Position numbers and translations under genes: made by a program
The notes under the pieces: model-generated
The model's database searches: none
What the model was told of the DNA's origin: nothing
Seen by the model: only the letters and a program-made list of their open reading frames with translations
Shown: piece after piece, positions 1-8,394 of the stretch
How the letters are laid out: each line of letters starts with the position of its first letter
Numbering within the stretch: position 1 is the first letter of the stretch
Source: Iocasia fonsfrigidae
GTDB taxonomy: Bacteria > Bacillota > Halanaerobiia > Halanaerobiales > DTU029
DNA length: 64,000 bases
Assembly (NCBI RefSeq): GCF_017751145.1
Contig: NZ_CP046640.1
Coordinates: 3,862,494-3,926,493, forward strand
Direction: 5' to 3'

Positions 1-732
1 GCCTTTGCTATCAATATAGCCAAAAATATCATTAAACGGAATGTCCCAGTGGCAGTTATCAGCCTGGAGATGGATGCCCAGGAGATTATCGACCGCATGA
101 TTATCCAGGAATCAGGTGTTAACGGCTGGAAATATAATCAGGGAGAAACAAATGAGGAAGAAGATAAAAGGGTTTCCAGGGCACTTGATACCCTTCATAA
201 ACTCCCTCTGGTTATTTCTGATGAAAGGGGACTAAATGTTGCCCAGATCAGGGCCCGGCTCCGCAAGTTTAAATCACAGATGGGAGAGCTCGGTCTGGTT
301 GTTATTGATTATCTACAGATGATCCAGCTGCCTGATGAGCAGCTGCATAATACAGCCCGGGCTGTCGGTCAGGTTGTCCTACAGCTGAGAAACTTAGCTT
401 CTGAAATAAATGTACCTATTATTCTTATATCCCAGATTAGCCGTAGTTTTACCAGCCGACAAGATAAAAGACCTGTCCTCTCTGATTTAAGAGATTCTGG
501 TAATATTGAAGAGGTTGCTGATGGGGTTATCTTCCTCTACCGCCATGCCCATACCAGTGCTGCTGCCCGTGAAAAGGCTGAAGAAGAAGGAACAGCCAAC
601 GATACTGATGTAATTGTAGCCAAGCAGAGGACTGGTCAAACCGGTTCAATTAAACTCTATTTTGAAGATGAATATATCCGCTTTATCGACCCTGAGAACC
701 TGTCCCTGGAGGAGAGTCTACCCAATGTATGA
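1..732 (+). CDS. dnaB: Replicative DNA helicase DnaB, C-terminal part (cut by window edge)
   Basis: The frame is open from base 1, so the gene begins upstream of the window; the GTG at 49 is internal. The visible part is the RecA-like ATPase domain of the hexameric replication-fork helicase, starting just after Walker A. It shows the SLEM segment of helicase motif H1a, a Walker B strand VVIDYLQMI, the ISQISRS segment of motif H3, the LSDLRDSG motif, and the KQRTGQTG arginine-finger region near the end. The C-terminus has the usual family length. The stop overlaps the start of a small downstream gene. In most Firmicutes dnaB follows rplI; here rplI lies 10 kb away on the other strand, so the ancestral order has been rearranged. 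Confidence 0.96.
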   Translation, partial: AFAINIAKNIIKRNVPVAVISLEMDAQEIIDRMIIQESGVNGWKYNQGETNEEEDKRVSRALDTLHKLPLVISDERGLNVAQIRARLRKFKSQMGELGLVVIDYLQMIQLPDEQLHNTARAVGQVVLQLRNLASEINVPIILISQISRSFTSRQDKRPVLSDLRDSGNIEEVADGVIFLYRHAHTSAAAREKAEEEGTANDTDVIVAKQRTGQTGSIKLYFEDEYIRFIDPENLSLEESLPNV

Positions 733-922
733 TGAAAACATAGAATCCCAGCTGGATTTTGATTTAAAAGCCGTCCTGGCCTTTGCCAATCGTTATGAAA
801 AATTACATGAAAAAGGGATAATTTCAGCCGAACAGTTAGAACAAATTATTACCCTGATTGAGGATTATCAAAAATATAGTTTTGAGGAGTTTAAAGAAAA
901 ACTTAGAAGTATTATGAATTAA
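725..922 (+). CDS. Small acidic helical protein coupled to dnaB
   Basis: A 65-residue protein starting MYDENIESQ. The ATG at 725 is chosen because a strong GGAGGAG ribosome site lies about eight bases upstream and the start overlaps the dnaB stop by eight bases, a classic translational-coupling layout. A longer in-frame start at 662 exists but would lie deep inside dnaB and has no ribosome site. The sequence is charged and predicted helical (EKLHEKGIISAEQLEQIITLIEDYQ), with no membrane segment or cysteine. I do not recognise a family. A perfect hairpin terminator follows about 55 bases after the stop, so it ends the dnaB transcript. Confidence 0.75.
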   Translation: MYDENIESQLDFDLKAVLAFANRYEKLHEKGIISAEQLEQIITLIEDYQKYSFEEFKEKLRSIMN

Positions 923-978
923 GTAAATATGTCTGTTCTAACTTCTAGTATGAAAACAATCAATACTGAATTGTGTAA

Positions 979-1015
979 TCAAGAAAAGAACCTTCACTGA
1001 AGGTTCTTTTCTTGA
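979..1015. terminator. Bidirectional intrinsic terminator
   Basis: A perfect 17-bp stem (arms 979-995 and 999-1015) with a three-base loop. The arms are A-rich on one side and T-rich on the other, so the hairpin is followed by a T run in either direction. It separates the convergent dnaB transcript (+) from the DUF350 end of the minus-strand stress cluster. Confidence 0.9.
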
Positions 1016-1045
1016 TATACATAATATATATACTATAAATATTTT

Positions 1046-1240
1046 TTATACAATCACTGCACTCACTACAATAGCTACGCCAATAAATATTCCAGCTACA
1101 GTTAAACCAGCAGCTATATTATGGTCATCAATTTCTTCATTTAAATCAAATGGAGTAATTATATCAAATATTTTATAACCTAAGGCACAAAGTATCATAC
1201 CTATAACAAAATAAACTATACTTGAAAGAATTGGATTCAC
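1046..1240 (-). CDS. DUF350 family membrane protein (short form)
   Basis: A 64-residue protein with two hydrophobic helices (about residues 6-24 and 43-63) separated by a GYKIFDIITPFDLNEEI loop. This pattern, G-Y-K-x-F-D-x-I-T-P followed by N-x-A-x-G-x-x-x-A-G-I-F, is that of DUF350 (YjfL-like, inner membrane). The start is GTG behind a GGGGGTTTAGG ribosome site. It is the last gene of a minus-strand cluster and a paralogue of the next gene upstream. DUF350 genes often sit with PspA, DUF4178 and spermidine-synthase-like genes, as here; the biochemical function is unknown. Confidence 0.85.
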   Translation of the reverse strand: MNPILSSIVYFVIGMILCALGYKIFDIITPFDLNEEIDDHNIAAGLTVAGIFIGVAIVVSAVIV

Positions 1241-1292
1241 TTACCTAAACCCCCTTAATTTATCTAATAGTTTTAAACAGAGAAACCATTTA

Positions 1293-1493
1293 CTAAATAA
1301 TTGCCGCTTTTATAATAATAGCCACTGCTATAAAGATTCCTGCAATTACTACACCTATAGCTGGATTTTTCTCTTTAATTTCTTCTGCGAAATTATATGG
1401 AGTTATCCAGTCAAAAAATTTATAACCTAAAAACATTAAAACTAAGGCCAGTACTGCATAAACAATAGTTGCAATAAATTCATTTGTTAACAT
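1293..1493 (-). CDS. DUF350 family membrane protein, second paralogue
   Basis: A protein of about 66 residues with the same layout as its neighbour: a helix, the loop GYKFFDWITPYNFAEEI, then a second helix with GVVIAGIFIAVAIII. The ATG at 1493 is preferred over the one at 1505 because GAAGGAGAAT is well spaced in front of it, while the ribosome site abuts the earlier ATG. Together the two short DUF350 copies may form a heteromeric membrane unit, equivalent to the two-repeat DUF350 proteins of other bacteria; that is an inference from size and tandem position. Confidence 0.85.
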   Translation of the reverse strand: MLTNEFIATIVYAVLALVLMFLGYKFFDWITPYNFAEEIKEKNPAIGVVIAGIFIAVAIIIKAAII

Positions 1494-1523
1494 ATTCTCC
1501 TTCATCTCCTTTCCTTTATGATA

Positions 1524-2552
1524 TTAAATACAAAAATTATCTATTCTCTTCAAAGCCATATATATAAGATAATCCCCTGCTAACACCAGCTTACTATTAT
1601 CAGGATTAAGTAATACATTATCTCCCCTCTTCAATCCCAGGAGAATAGCATTCTCTTTCTGTTTTAGATATGTAAACAACTCCGCAAAACTTTTATCTGC
1701 ATATTCTTTCTCTACTTTTAACATATATACTTCATTCCCTATTTTATTTGTTAAAAGTTCATTAAAAACAATAGAAGTACCATGGTAAAAAGCAGTCCTT
1801 ACCATTAAGCGACTACTTATATCATTATTAACTACAATCTCATCAACACCAGCATTTTGCAAGTGTATTCTATTCTCTTCTTTACTAATTTCAGCAATAG
1901 AATATAAAGTTGAATTTAAAGAATTAATCGTTAAAGCTGATAAAACAGTAGTTGCATCATTATTATCTTCATTCAAGATAATGGCAGTTCTAGCCCACTG
2001 TATATTGGCTTTTTCCAGTATTTCTTTATCATCAATCTCACCTCGAATAAAATGAACCAGATTATTATCAGGAAAGGGATCTCTTTCTAAATCAGCTATC
2101 AAAACTATCTGTTTATTCTCTATATCTTCGTTTAATATTTGCCTTATTATTTCAGAGGTCTTTTCACACCAACCACAGATAATAATATGTCCTTTATAGT
2201 CAGCAGTCAATTGGCCCAACTCCCTTCTCTTTTCTATTTTTATAAATAGATCTGTTATTGTAGCAGTAATTCCGCCAAAAAGGCCAATACCTAAAACCAT
2301 TAAGACAACAGCTAGTAATCTCCCTCCCACTGAAACAGGGAAAAAATCCCCATATCCAACTGTAGTAGCAGTAACTACTACCCACCAAATAGCATCAGCC
2401 AAAGAATTAAATTGATCTTGTGGTTCAATATTATAAACAATAAAAGCAATAATCAGAAAGATAATAATCCCCAGTAGAAGCATCCTGAACAACAATTTAG
2501 GATCTATCTGAGTCTTAAATCTCTTAAAATATCCTAGTAGTACATTAAACAT
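1524..2552 (-). CDS. Two-helix potassium channel with RCK (TrkA-N/C) regulatory domains
   Basis: A 342-residue channel subunit. Two membrane helices (about residues 25-41 and 78-101) flank a pore loop with the K+ selectivity filter TVGYGD at residues 64-69. The rest is cytosolic: a Rossmann-type RCK domain beginning GHIIICGWCE at about 121, then a TrkA-C-like domain at the C-terminus. The nucleotide motif is unusual (ICGWCE instead of a GxGxxG), so ligand binding may differ from NAD-binding relatives. It is in the PspA/DUF350 cluster on the minus strand, which suggests a role in ion balance when the membrane is damaged. Family assignment is firm; the stress role is inferred from context. Confidence 0.93.
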   Translation of the reverse strand: MFNVLLGYFKRFKTQIDPKLLFRMLLLGIIIFLIIAFIVYNIEPQDQFNSLADAIWWVVVTATTVGYGDFFPVSVGGRLLAVVLMVLGIGLFGGITATITDLFIKIEKRRELGQLTADYKGHIIICGWCEKTSEIIRQILNEDIENKQIVLIADLERDPFPDNNLVHFIRGEIDDKEILEKANIQWARTAIILNEDNNDATTVLSALTINSLNSTLYSIAEISKEENRIHLQNAGVDEIVVNNDISSRLMVRTAFYHGTSIVFNELLTNKIGNEVYMLKVEKEYADKSFAELFTYLKQKENAILLGLKRGDNVLLNPDNSKLVLAGDYLIYMALKRIDNFCI

Positions 2553-2581
2553 AATAAGTCTATCTCTCCAATCTCTATCCT

Positions 2582-4114
2582 TTAGTTATACTCTTCCCAG
2601 GCATTATAATAAGTCCTGATTAAAATAGGCCTGATTAGGGTATTAATATCAGCTGTTTTTTCATTTAATATATCCTGGCCAAATACAAACAAATTCTCGG
2701 CCTGTTGATCAGTCAAAAATTTTGTAGCCACCTTAATTTTGATGTCAGCCGGATTAAATCTAAAACCCTTTGTCCCTATATTAAATCCCCAGTCTCCAAA
2801 AGAAGGAATATAAACATGATATGGCCTGGTATAAAAGCCAGCTTCTTTAATAGTATTATGTATAATCCAAAAACATTCAGCAGCAAAGTAAGGGGATGTA
2901 GATTGGGCAGCCATAATTCCTTGATCATTTAAATGCTCATAAACAAATCTATAAAATGTTACAGTATATAATTTATTCAAACTCTCATTATTTGGATCAG
3001 GAAGATCAACAAGAATTACATCATATTTTTTTTTACTTGTTTCTAAGTACTGATAAGCATCCTGATTAATAATCTTAACCCTTTTGTCACTAAACGAATC
3101 CTGATTGAACTTAAGAAGATACTCAGAAGTTTTAGCAAGATCAGTTACTGATTTATCTAGATCTACCAGATCTATTTCTTGAATATCGGAGTATTTTAAA
3201 ACCTCTCTTATAGCTAATCCATCACCACCACCCAAGATAAGAATCTTCTTATCTCCATCTAATAAACTTAAAGCTGGATGAACTAAAGATTCATGATAAC
3301 GGTATTCATCTTTTGAAGAAAACTGTATATTGCCATTTAAGAATAGTCTAATATCATCCCTATCTTCTGTTATCACAATCTTTTGATATTCAGTCTGGCT
3401 GGAAAAAACAACCTTATCCCTGTATAACTTTCTTTCCAGAAAAGCCTCTGTATCATCAACAGTAAAAACACCTATCATAAGAATGACAATCACCAGCATA
3501 ATAACAATAAATATCATCTTGTTTTTCCGTAAATTTCCTTTATATTTTATAAAAAGATAAGCTGCAACTATTATATTTAAGATCCCTATTATATAACTGG
3601 TTTTAATAAATCCCAATCTCGGCAATAGGAGAATCGGAAAAGCAATAGATCCAATTAACCCACCAATATAATCAGCAGCAGTTGCATTTGCTAAAGCATC
3701 TTTCAACTGATTAAAACTTCCAACAATTCTAGTAACTAATGGTAATTCAAAGCCAGTTAAAGTACCAATTATTACAGTCAATAAAAACATTATTGGCAGA
3801 TAAGAATTCAGCACTGCATAACTATAAAATAGAATCAAACCACAACTTCCACCTATTAAAGCTAAAGCTACTTCTATCAGCATAAACTTAAATATTAAAT
3901 CTTCTTCAATATACTTTGAAAACAATGAACCTAAACCCATTGAAGTCATAAATAAACCTATTGTAATTGAAAATTGATAAACACTGTTACCCAATAAATA
4001 TGAAGAAATACCACCAATAATCAACTCATATACTATTGAGGCAATAGCAACAACAAAAGCACAAGTTAAGAAGGGTATTTTATTACTAAAATTCCTATTC
4101 CCTTTAGTTTCCAT
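2582..4114 (-). CDS. Membrane-embedded spermidine-synthase-like aminopropyltransferase
   Basis: A 510-residue fusion. The first ~215 residues hold about seven hydrophobic helices. Residues ~230-460 form a SpeE-like methyltransferase-fold domain with the decarboxylated-SAM motif LILGGGDGLAIREVLKY, the acidic LVDLD strand and the catalytic-loop motif VDLPDPN. Soluble SpeE proteins are ~280 residues, so the membrane part is an addition typical of the versions linked to PspA and DUF350/DUF4178/DUF4247. It would act at the cytoplasmic face, perhaps modifying polyamines or a polyamine-linked substrate during envelope stress. Actual substrate unknown. Confidence 0.88.
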   Translation of the reverse strand: METKGNRNFSNKIPFLTCAFVVAIASIVYELIIGGISSYLLGNSVYQFSITIGLFMTSMGLGSLFSKYIEEDLIFKFMLIEVALALIGGSCGLILFYSYAVLNSYLPIMFLLTVIIGTLTGFELPLVTRIVGSFNQLKDALANATAADYIGGLIGSIAFPILLLPRLGFIKTSYIIGILNIIVAAYLFIKYKGNLRKNKMIFIVIMLVIVILMIGVFTVDDTEAFLERKLYRDKVVFSSQTEYQKIVITEDRDDIRLFLNGNIQFSSKDEYRYHESLVHPALSLLDGDKKILILGGGDGLAIREVLKYSDIQEIDLVDLDKSVTDLAKTSEYLLKFNQDSFSDKRVKIINQDAYQYLETSKKKYDVILVDLPDPNNESLNKLYTVTFYRFVYEHLNDQGIMAAQSTSPYFAAECFWIIHNTIKEAGFYTRPYHVYIPSFGDWGFNIGTKGFRFNPADIKIKVATKFLTDQQAENLFVFGQDILNEKTADINTLIRPILIRTYYNAWEEYN

Positions 4115-4153
4115 ATTAATTACTCCTTATACTTATCCCTCTAATAAAGCAGC

Positions 4154-4633
4154 TTATTTTCCAAAACCAAAACCACCACCGCGGGATGATGAAGAACCAA
4201 TGCTACCTTCCCTTATACTGCGAGGGGTTCTTATCCTACCGCTCCGGTAAAGATTATTTCCCCAGAAAAAAACCATCGTATTATGATGACGACGATAGGC
4301 AGTTTTATGGTCTTCTATTAATTCTATTTCTGTATGCCCACCTTTATCTTCTACAATTATTACTGCTTCATCATATAATAAAATACTTTTCCCCGTAGAA
4401 TCAATCTTTTGATCATAAGGTTTCTTTAATGAACTAATACTATTTACCGTCATATTAAGATCATCTTTAGAGTCGTACGTTTTAACAGCACCCTCAACGG
4501 ATTTTAAGGCATATTTTTTATCAACAGCCTTCACAATATTAGGTCCTCTTCCTGTTAATAAACCCCCTACAATAAAAATAATCAATATTAAGACCCCTAG
4601 ACTAACAATAATATCTCTTTTTTCCATCAACAC
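4154..4633 (-). CDS. DUF4247-type membrane-anchored protein
   Basis: A 159-residue protein with one N-terminal membrane helix (IIVSLGVLILIIFIVGG) and an extracytoplasmic domain ending in a glycine/serine-rich tail (GSSSSRGGGFGFGK). The size, the helix, the YDSKDDL-type conserved stretch and the RGG-like tail fit DUF4247. It begins next to the stop of the upstream gene; GTG (4633) and the later ATG (4627) are both possible starts behind GGAGGG. DUF4247 is a habitual neighbour of DUF4178, PspA and the membrane spermidine-synthase-like gene. Function unknown. Confidence 0.72.
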   Translation of the reverse strand: MLMEKRDIIVSLGVLILIIFIVGGLLTGRGPNIVKAVDKKYALKSVEGAVKTYDSKDDLNMTVNSISSLKKPYDQKIDSTGKSILLYDEAVIIVEDKGGHTEIELIEDHKTAYRRHHNTMVFFWGNNLYRSGRIRTPRSIREGSIGSSSSRGGGFGFGK

Positions 4634-5188
4634 TCAACCCTCCTTCTCTATTATACTTCTTGTTTTTATAATTTTTTTATCTGCTGGATAACTATGATAA
4701 GTTATCCAGCAAAATTTATCCTCTTTCCCCGTAATTTCAATGCTGGTAACAGCAAAGCCATCAGGTGAAGGAAAAACATACTCCAGATAAAAACCACAGC
4801 CTTTATCAGTATATTTATCTCCAAATTCCCCAGCATTTCTAAGACAGTCATCAATTGTTTCAGTAATAAAACTATATTTATAAAAACTATTAAATCTTTT
4901 ATTATACCTGTAGTTACAGCAAGCTATTAAATTCTTTTGTTGAACAAGCACTTCATCAGCAATATCTTTTGAGTCAACACAGGCTAATAATTCTATTAAT
5001 TTGTTTTTAGCACCTGTGTCAATTTTAACAAAATGACTTAATCCTATTATGGAAAAGTCTAATATAATCCCCTGCCAGTTTATAACCCTATTTTTTAATA
5101 CATTAAATTTACAATTTAGAGCAGGAGACAGAAACAATTTGTACTCAAGTCCTAAAACTGATAATTTTTTATACCTTACTTTATTCAT
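4634..5188 (-). CDS. DUF2617-like protein of the PspA cluster
   Basis: A 184-residue soluble protein with no signal or membrane helix. It resembles DUF2617 in size and in its mixed beta pattern ending ITSIEITGKEDKF-like, and DUF2617 is a regular member of this gene neighbourhood; I cannot confirm it by search. Its start overlaps the pspA stop by eight bases, and its stop abuts the DUF4247 start, so it is firmly in the same transcript. Several cysteines are present (for instance an adjacent ACC pair) but no obvious metal motif. Function unknown. Confidence 0.6.
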   Translation of the reverse strand: MNKVRYKKLSVLGLEYKLFLSPALNCKFNVLKNRVINWQGIILDFSIIGLSHFVKIDTGAKNKLIELLACVDSKDIADEVLVQQKNLIACCNYRYNKRFNSFYKYSFITETIDDCLRNAGEFGDKYTDKGCGFYLEYVFPSPDGFAVTSIEITGKEDKFCWITYHSYPADKKIIKTRSIIEKEG

Positions 5189-5864
5189 TTTTATTCATTT
5201 CAGCCTTTAACTTAGCTAATTCATCATCTATAGAATCCTTATTTTCCAGTTCCTCAAACTGTGCTTCAAGATCATCTTTCTTTAAGTCTTCATATAATTC
5301 ATCACTAGCCTGGGCCTCTGCTTCCATTTTACCAACTCTTTTTTCCAGTCTATCAAGATTGTCGCTCGCATTTTCCTTGCCAAGGCCACTCATTGTTTCA
5401 TTAATTTCCTTAGTAGCTCTAGCAGATTCTGCAGCAGCAATTAATTCATCTTGTCTATCTTCAGCTTCTTCAATTCTTTCCTGTAGTTCTTTTACTTTCG
5501 CTTTATGTATATCAGCAATCCTCCGTCTTTCAACTACCTGTTCCTGATATTTTTTATAATCCTTTTCAGCTTCTTGTTTTTTCTCTATTGCTTTTCTAGC
5601 CAAATCTTCATTACCAGCTTCCAGAGCCTGTTTAGCCCTATCAGCCCAGTGCTCTAATTCTTCTTTAGCTTTATTAGCTTTAGTCTCTGCCTCTTTAACC
5701 AAAGTAATAGACTTGGCAACTGCACTTTTAGCTTGCCGAAACTCCCCCTTCATCTTTCTTATTTCTTCTTTCACTATAGCTTCAATATTCTTATCTTCCA
5801 ATTTATCCATCGCTTGATTGGCCTTACCCTTTACTAATGTCTTCATCCTATCAAAAAAACCCAC
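5181..5864 (-). CDS. pspA: PspA/IM30 family phage-shock protein
   Basis: A 227-residue, almost wholly alpha-helical coiled-coil protein of the ESCRT-III-like PspA/IM30/Vipp1 superfamily. It opens with MGFFDRMKTLVKGKANQAMDK, giving an amphipathic helix followed by the family's helical hairpin (about residues 25-145) rich in E, K, A and Q. Length matches PspA (~222). It binds the inner face of stressed membranes and oligomerises to limit proton leakage. Here it heads the minus-strand run pspA - DUF2617-like - DUF4247 - synthase - K+ channel - DUF350. The DUF4178 gene normally next to it is separated by a ~300-bp structured repeat, which may have changed how the cluster is transcribed. Confidence 0.93.
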   Translation of the reverse strand: MGFFDRMKTLVKGKANQAMDKLEDKNIEAIVKEEIRKMKGEFRQAKSAVAKSITLVKEAETKANKAKEELEHWADRAKQALEAGNEDLARKAIEKKQEAEKDYKKYQEQVVERRRIADIHKAKVKELQERIEEAEDRQDELIAAAESARATKEINETMSGLGKENASDNLDRLEKRVGKMEAEAQASDELYEDLKKDDLEAQFEELENKDSIDDELAKLKAEMNKNE

Positions 5865-5923
5865 TTCAAATCCCTCCTCATTTAAATTTCAAATTATTCT
5901 TACCTTTACCATAAAAAACAATA

Positions 5924-6225
5924 GAACAACACGACCTAACAGCCATCCAAACTTAATCACTAATTATTAACCTTACTTAAGAATACCTCTTACACAAAAT
6001 TACCTTATTATCATAATACAGACAAATATATTTACTGGACGACTCTAGAAATTGTCTGGAGGCATGGACGCCGAAAGACAATTTCTCGACAGTAACCGAA
6101 GGCAAGGCGCCGTAGTGCAACCTCAATTTTCTTGTACGGTCTACTTAAATACGGAGTGCCCGTGGTGCACGACAAGGTAAGTAAATATATTTGTCGGTCT
6201 TCAAAGTTATCCACAATTTTCAAAA
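5924..6225 (+). repeat. Structured modular repeat, copy A
   Basis: Leader module 5924-6018 (degenerate GAACAAAATGGC... start), then a fold-forming core 6019-6200. Core features: outer arms ACAAATATATTTACT and AGTAAATATATTTGT; the conserved CGACTCTA; inner stem AGAAATTGTCT paired with AGACAATTTCT; apical GGCATGGACGCC hairpin; CGACAG; and a second small hairpin GGCAAGGCGCC. A DnaA box TTATCCACA lies at 6207-6215. The 79-residue open frame over this copy is an artefact of the repeat. It sits between pspA and the DUF4178 gene. Confidence 0.85.
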
Positions 6226-6276
6226 TCACATAATTTAAGATTGAATCTCTAGTTTTCATACCAGATGTCAATCATC

Positions 6277-6795
6277 TTATTTGGCAGGATAAAATTCTAA
6301 TAAACCTTCTTGCACTACTTCTCCAACACTAATTTCCAATTCATTTCCCCATTTTTCAACTGATAGTTGATTTCCATTTCCTGTTTCATAATCCCAATAT
6401 TTAATCCGCTGACCATCTTTGGCACCCACTTTCCCTTCAATTTCAATATTAGCACTACCTTCTTCAATTAAAGAATAATCCATATCTTCATATTTAATGA
6501 CTGAAGGTATTTCTTCCTGGAACTTTGCATATAGTTGATGATCAACATCTAATTTCCGGAAGAGTCCTAATCTAACTTCATCATCATCTTCTGCATAAAG
6601 CCATAAGTGTTCTTTACTATCAAATAAATGATAATCATACCATATATAGCCTTCTTCATTATATTTAACTTTTCCTATGACCTGATATTCAACCAAATCA
6701 TAATCTACAATATCATTAATTTGTAAATTAAATGGATTCCTTGCAACAATTTCTTCTTTTTTGTTTTTGTTAAATACCTTACTAAAAAAGCCCAT
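6277..6795 (-). CDS. DUF4178 family protein
   Basis: A 172-residue soluble protein starting MGFFSKVFNKNKKEEIV, with the DUF4178 pattern: an N-terminal LQINDIVDYD segment, an EYQVIGKVKYNEEGYIWYDYHLF strand pair, WLYAEDDDE, and a C-terminal half with IEGKVGAKDGQRIKYWDYE. DUF4178 proteins occur with PspA, DUF350, DUF4247 and spermidine-synthase-like enzymes. It would be the first gene of the cluster, followed by repeat copy A and then pspA. The N-terminus (MGFF..K) resembles that of PspA, possibly a shared membrane-touching helix. Function unknown. Confidence 0.82.
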   Translation of the reverse strand: MGFFSKVFNKNKKEEIVARNPFNLQINDIVDYDLVEYQVIGKVKYNEEGYIWYDYHLFDSKEHLWLYAEDDDEVRLGLFRKLDVDHQLYAKFQEEIPSVIKYEDMDYSLIEEGSANIEIEGKVGAKDGQRIKYWDYETGNGNQLSVEKWGNELEISVGEVVQEGLLEFYPAK

Positions 6796-6910
6796 AGTAC
6801 CTCCTTCTTATTACCATATTAATTTTTTATGCAAAAATATTATATTAAAAAAAACAAAAATACACAAAATTCATCTAAATTATAACATTTATTACTATTT
6901 GTTTCAATAA

Positions 6911-6939
6911 TAGTTTTCTAAATGAGTTTCCCCATTTTT
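6911..6939. repeat. IS4-type element: left target duplication and inverted repeat
   Basis: The 10-bp direct repeat TAGTTTTCTA (6911-6920) recurs at 8414-8423 on the other side of the element. Immediately inside, GAGTTTCCCCATTTTT (6924-6939) matches the inverse of 8395-8410. A 10-12 bp duplication is usual for IS231-like IS4 elements. Confidence 0.9.
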
Positions 6940-6966
6940 AAAAATAGCAAAAACTAACCTTTACTG

Positions 6967-8229
6967 TCATAGTGGTAAAGAAAGTTGTAAATTGTTTTGT
7001 GATCGCTGTTTTTGGTAATAACTTTTTAAAAACGAATTTATTCCAGTGTATGATTTCTCTAAAATAGCTTTAAAACCATCTGCTATTGCATAATAATCAA
7101 AATCCGGGAGATTAAATATTCTATCAGAAACCTTCTTTACAATTATCTTGAGTTCGGTCTGTTTTTTCTTGTTTGAAAATAGAGCTAAAAATCCTATTGC
7201 TATTGATAAAATTAAATCTAAATTTCTTATTCTTTTTAAAGATCTTACTCTAAAATTTTCAAAGTCAAACTTCTGTTTTTTGAATCTAAAATATTCTTCT
7301 ATTCTCCATCTTTTAATATATGCTTTTAAAATGATAAGAGTAAGTTTTTTAGCCTTTGGCCTTAAATTTGTAATTAACATCATTGGATTATTTCCAAGGC
7401 CTCTAACGATTACAAGAGTTAACTTTTTATCTTTTAAAGCTGGTAATTTAATTGGAGCATAACTAAATTTTAATTTTCTTTTTTTGTTATCCTGGTTGGT
7501 ATAGCAATAGACATATTTACCTTTGTATAGATCAGCTATTTTCTTAATATTTATGCTTCTGCCTTTATAAATAAGATTGCGGTTACTTTTAGCCCTAATT
7601 ACAAAATCTTTATTGCTATCAGTAAAATATTTATAATAAAGATTGGCATCATAGCCTCTATCAAGGGCATAAATACCTTTTTTTCCAAAATGCTTTTCAA
7701 TAAAATTAAGACCTTTTAATGCTTCAATATTTCTACTTTTAAAACCAGATTCTAAACTTGAGTAGATATGAGAGTATACTTCTATAGGCAGTTCTTTATT
7801 ATCAGTTAGAGCAGCTATTTCAAAAGTATCATAACCTTTTTCAGTTTCACCTTTGCTACCATCTCTAACTCTATCAAGAGCCTCCAGTTCTTTACTGTAG
7901 GGTTTTACTATATCTGATTTGTCACAGCAGAAAACAGTATTATCATCAATATGTGGTTTAATCTTATTTAGATAATCAGTAATTAGTTCTTCTTGTTGAT
8001 TAAAATTTTCAAGGTTTCTGGATAAACGTTCAACAGTTTTTTTGAAAAGGATATCTTCTTTAAGAGAACGAGCAATATTACTTAAAAGTACTGATTGACC
8101 TTTTAGTAAACCATAAATCATTTGAGTAATAAATTTAGTTTTAGGTTTTGATAGGTTTTTAGAAATACTTTTAGAAAAATTGCTTACTTTTCGTTTCAAT
8201 TGGTAAATAAATTTGGTATAATTACTCAT
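6967..8229 (-). CDS. IS4-type DDE transposase
   Basis: A 420-residue transposase. The DDE residues appear as D in FCCDKSDIVKP, D in YALDRGYDANLYYKYF, and E in the signature YIKRWRIEEYFRFKKQ, which has the Y-(2)-R-(3)-E-(6)-K form of IS4. The N-terminal ~100 residues are helical and basic, as expected for the end-binding domain. Start ATG at 8229 follows AAGGAG. The gene is full length with no frameshift and lies within matching inverted repeats and target duplications, so the element could be active. It cuts and pastes the element; acts in the cytoplasm on DNA. Confidence 0.93.
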   Translation of the reverse strand: MSNYTKFIYQLKRKVSNFSKSISKNLSKPKTKFITQMIYGLLKGQSVLLSNIARSLKEDILFKKTVERLSRNLENFNQQEELITDYLNKIKPHIDDNTVFCCDKSDIVKPYSKELEALDRVRDGSKGETEKGYDTFEIAALTDNKELPIEVYSHIYSSLESGFKSRNIEALKGLNFIEKHFGKKGIYALDRGYDANLYYKYFTDSNKDFVIRAKSNRNLIYKGRSINIKKIADLYKGKYVYCYTNQDNKKRKLKFSYAPIKLPALKDKKLTLVIVRGLGNNPMMLITNLRPKAKKLTLIILKAYIKRWRIEEYFRFKKQKFDFENFRVRSLKRIRNLDLILSIAIGFLALFSNKKKQTELKIIVKKVSDRIFNLPDFDYYAIADGFKAILEKSYTGINSFLKSYYQKQRSQNNLQLSLPL

Positions 8230-8311
8230 AGGTGGAACAACTCCTTTTGGTTTTTGTGTCCAAACAAATTATACCAAATTCAGGAGCTTGTTTCACCTTT
8301 TTTGCGTAATC

Positions 8312-8373
8312 TGTGGATAACTATTTTTAAACCATTCTCAACATGAATTATCCACAATTTTGCCTGTTGATAA
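8312..8373. promoter_or_regulatory. Cluster of three DnaA-box-like sites inside the IS
   Basis: TGTGGATAA (8312-8320) and TTATCCACA (8348-8356) are perfect consensus DnaA boxes on opposite strands, and TGTTGATAA (8365-8373) is a one-base variant. They occupy the non-coding end between the transposase start and the inverted repeat, where the transposase promoter must lie. IS50, another IS4-family element, is known to carry a DnaA box in its outside end. Confidence 0.75.
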
Positions 8374-8394
8374 CTTTTTCTTTATATACACTCA

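Noticed and set aside
6032..6271. 79-residue minus-strand frame
   Set aside because: It lies wholly within structured repeat A; related frames in other copies differ in phase and sequence, so the frame is a by-product of the repeat.
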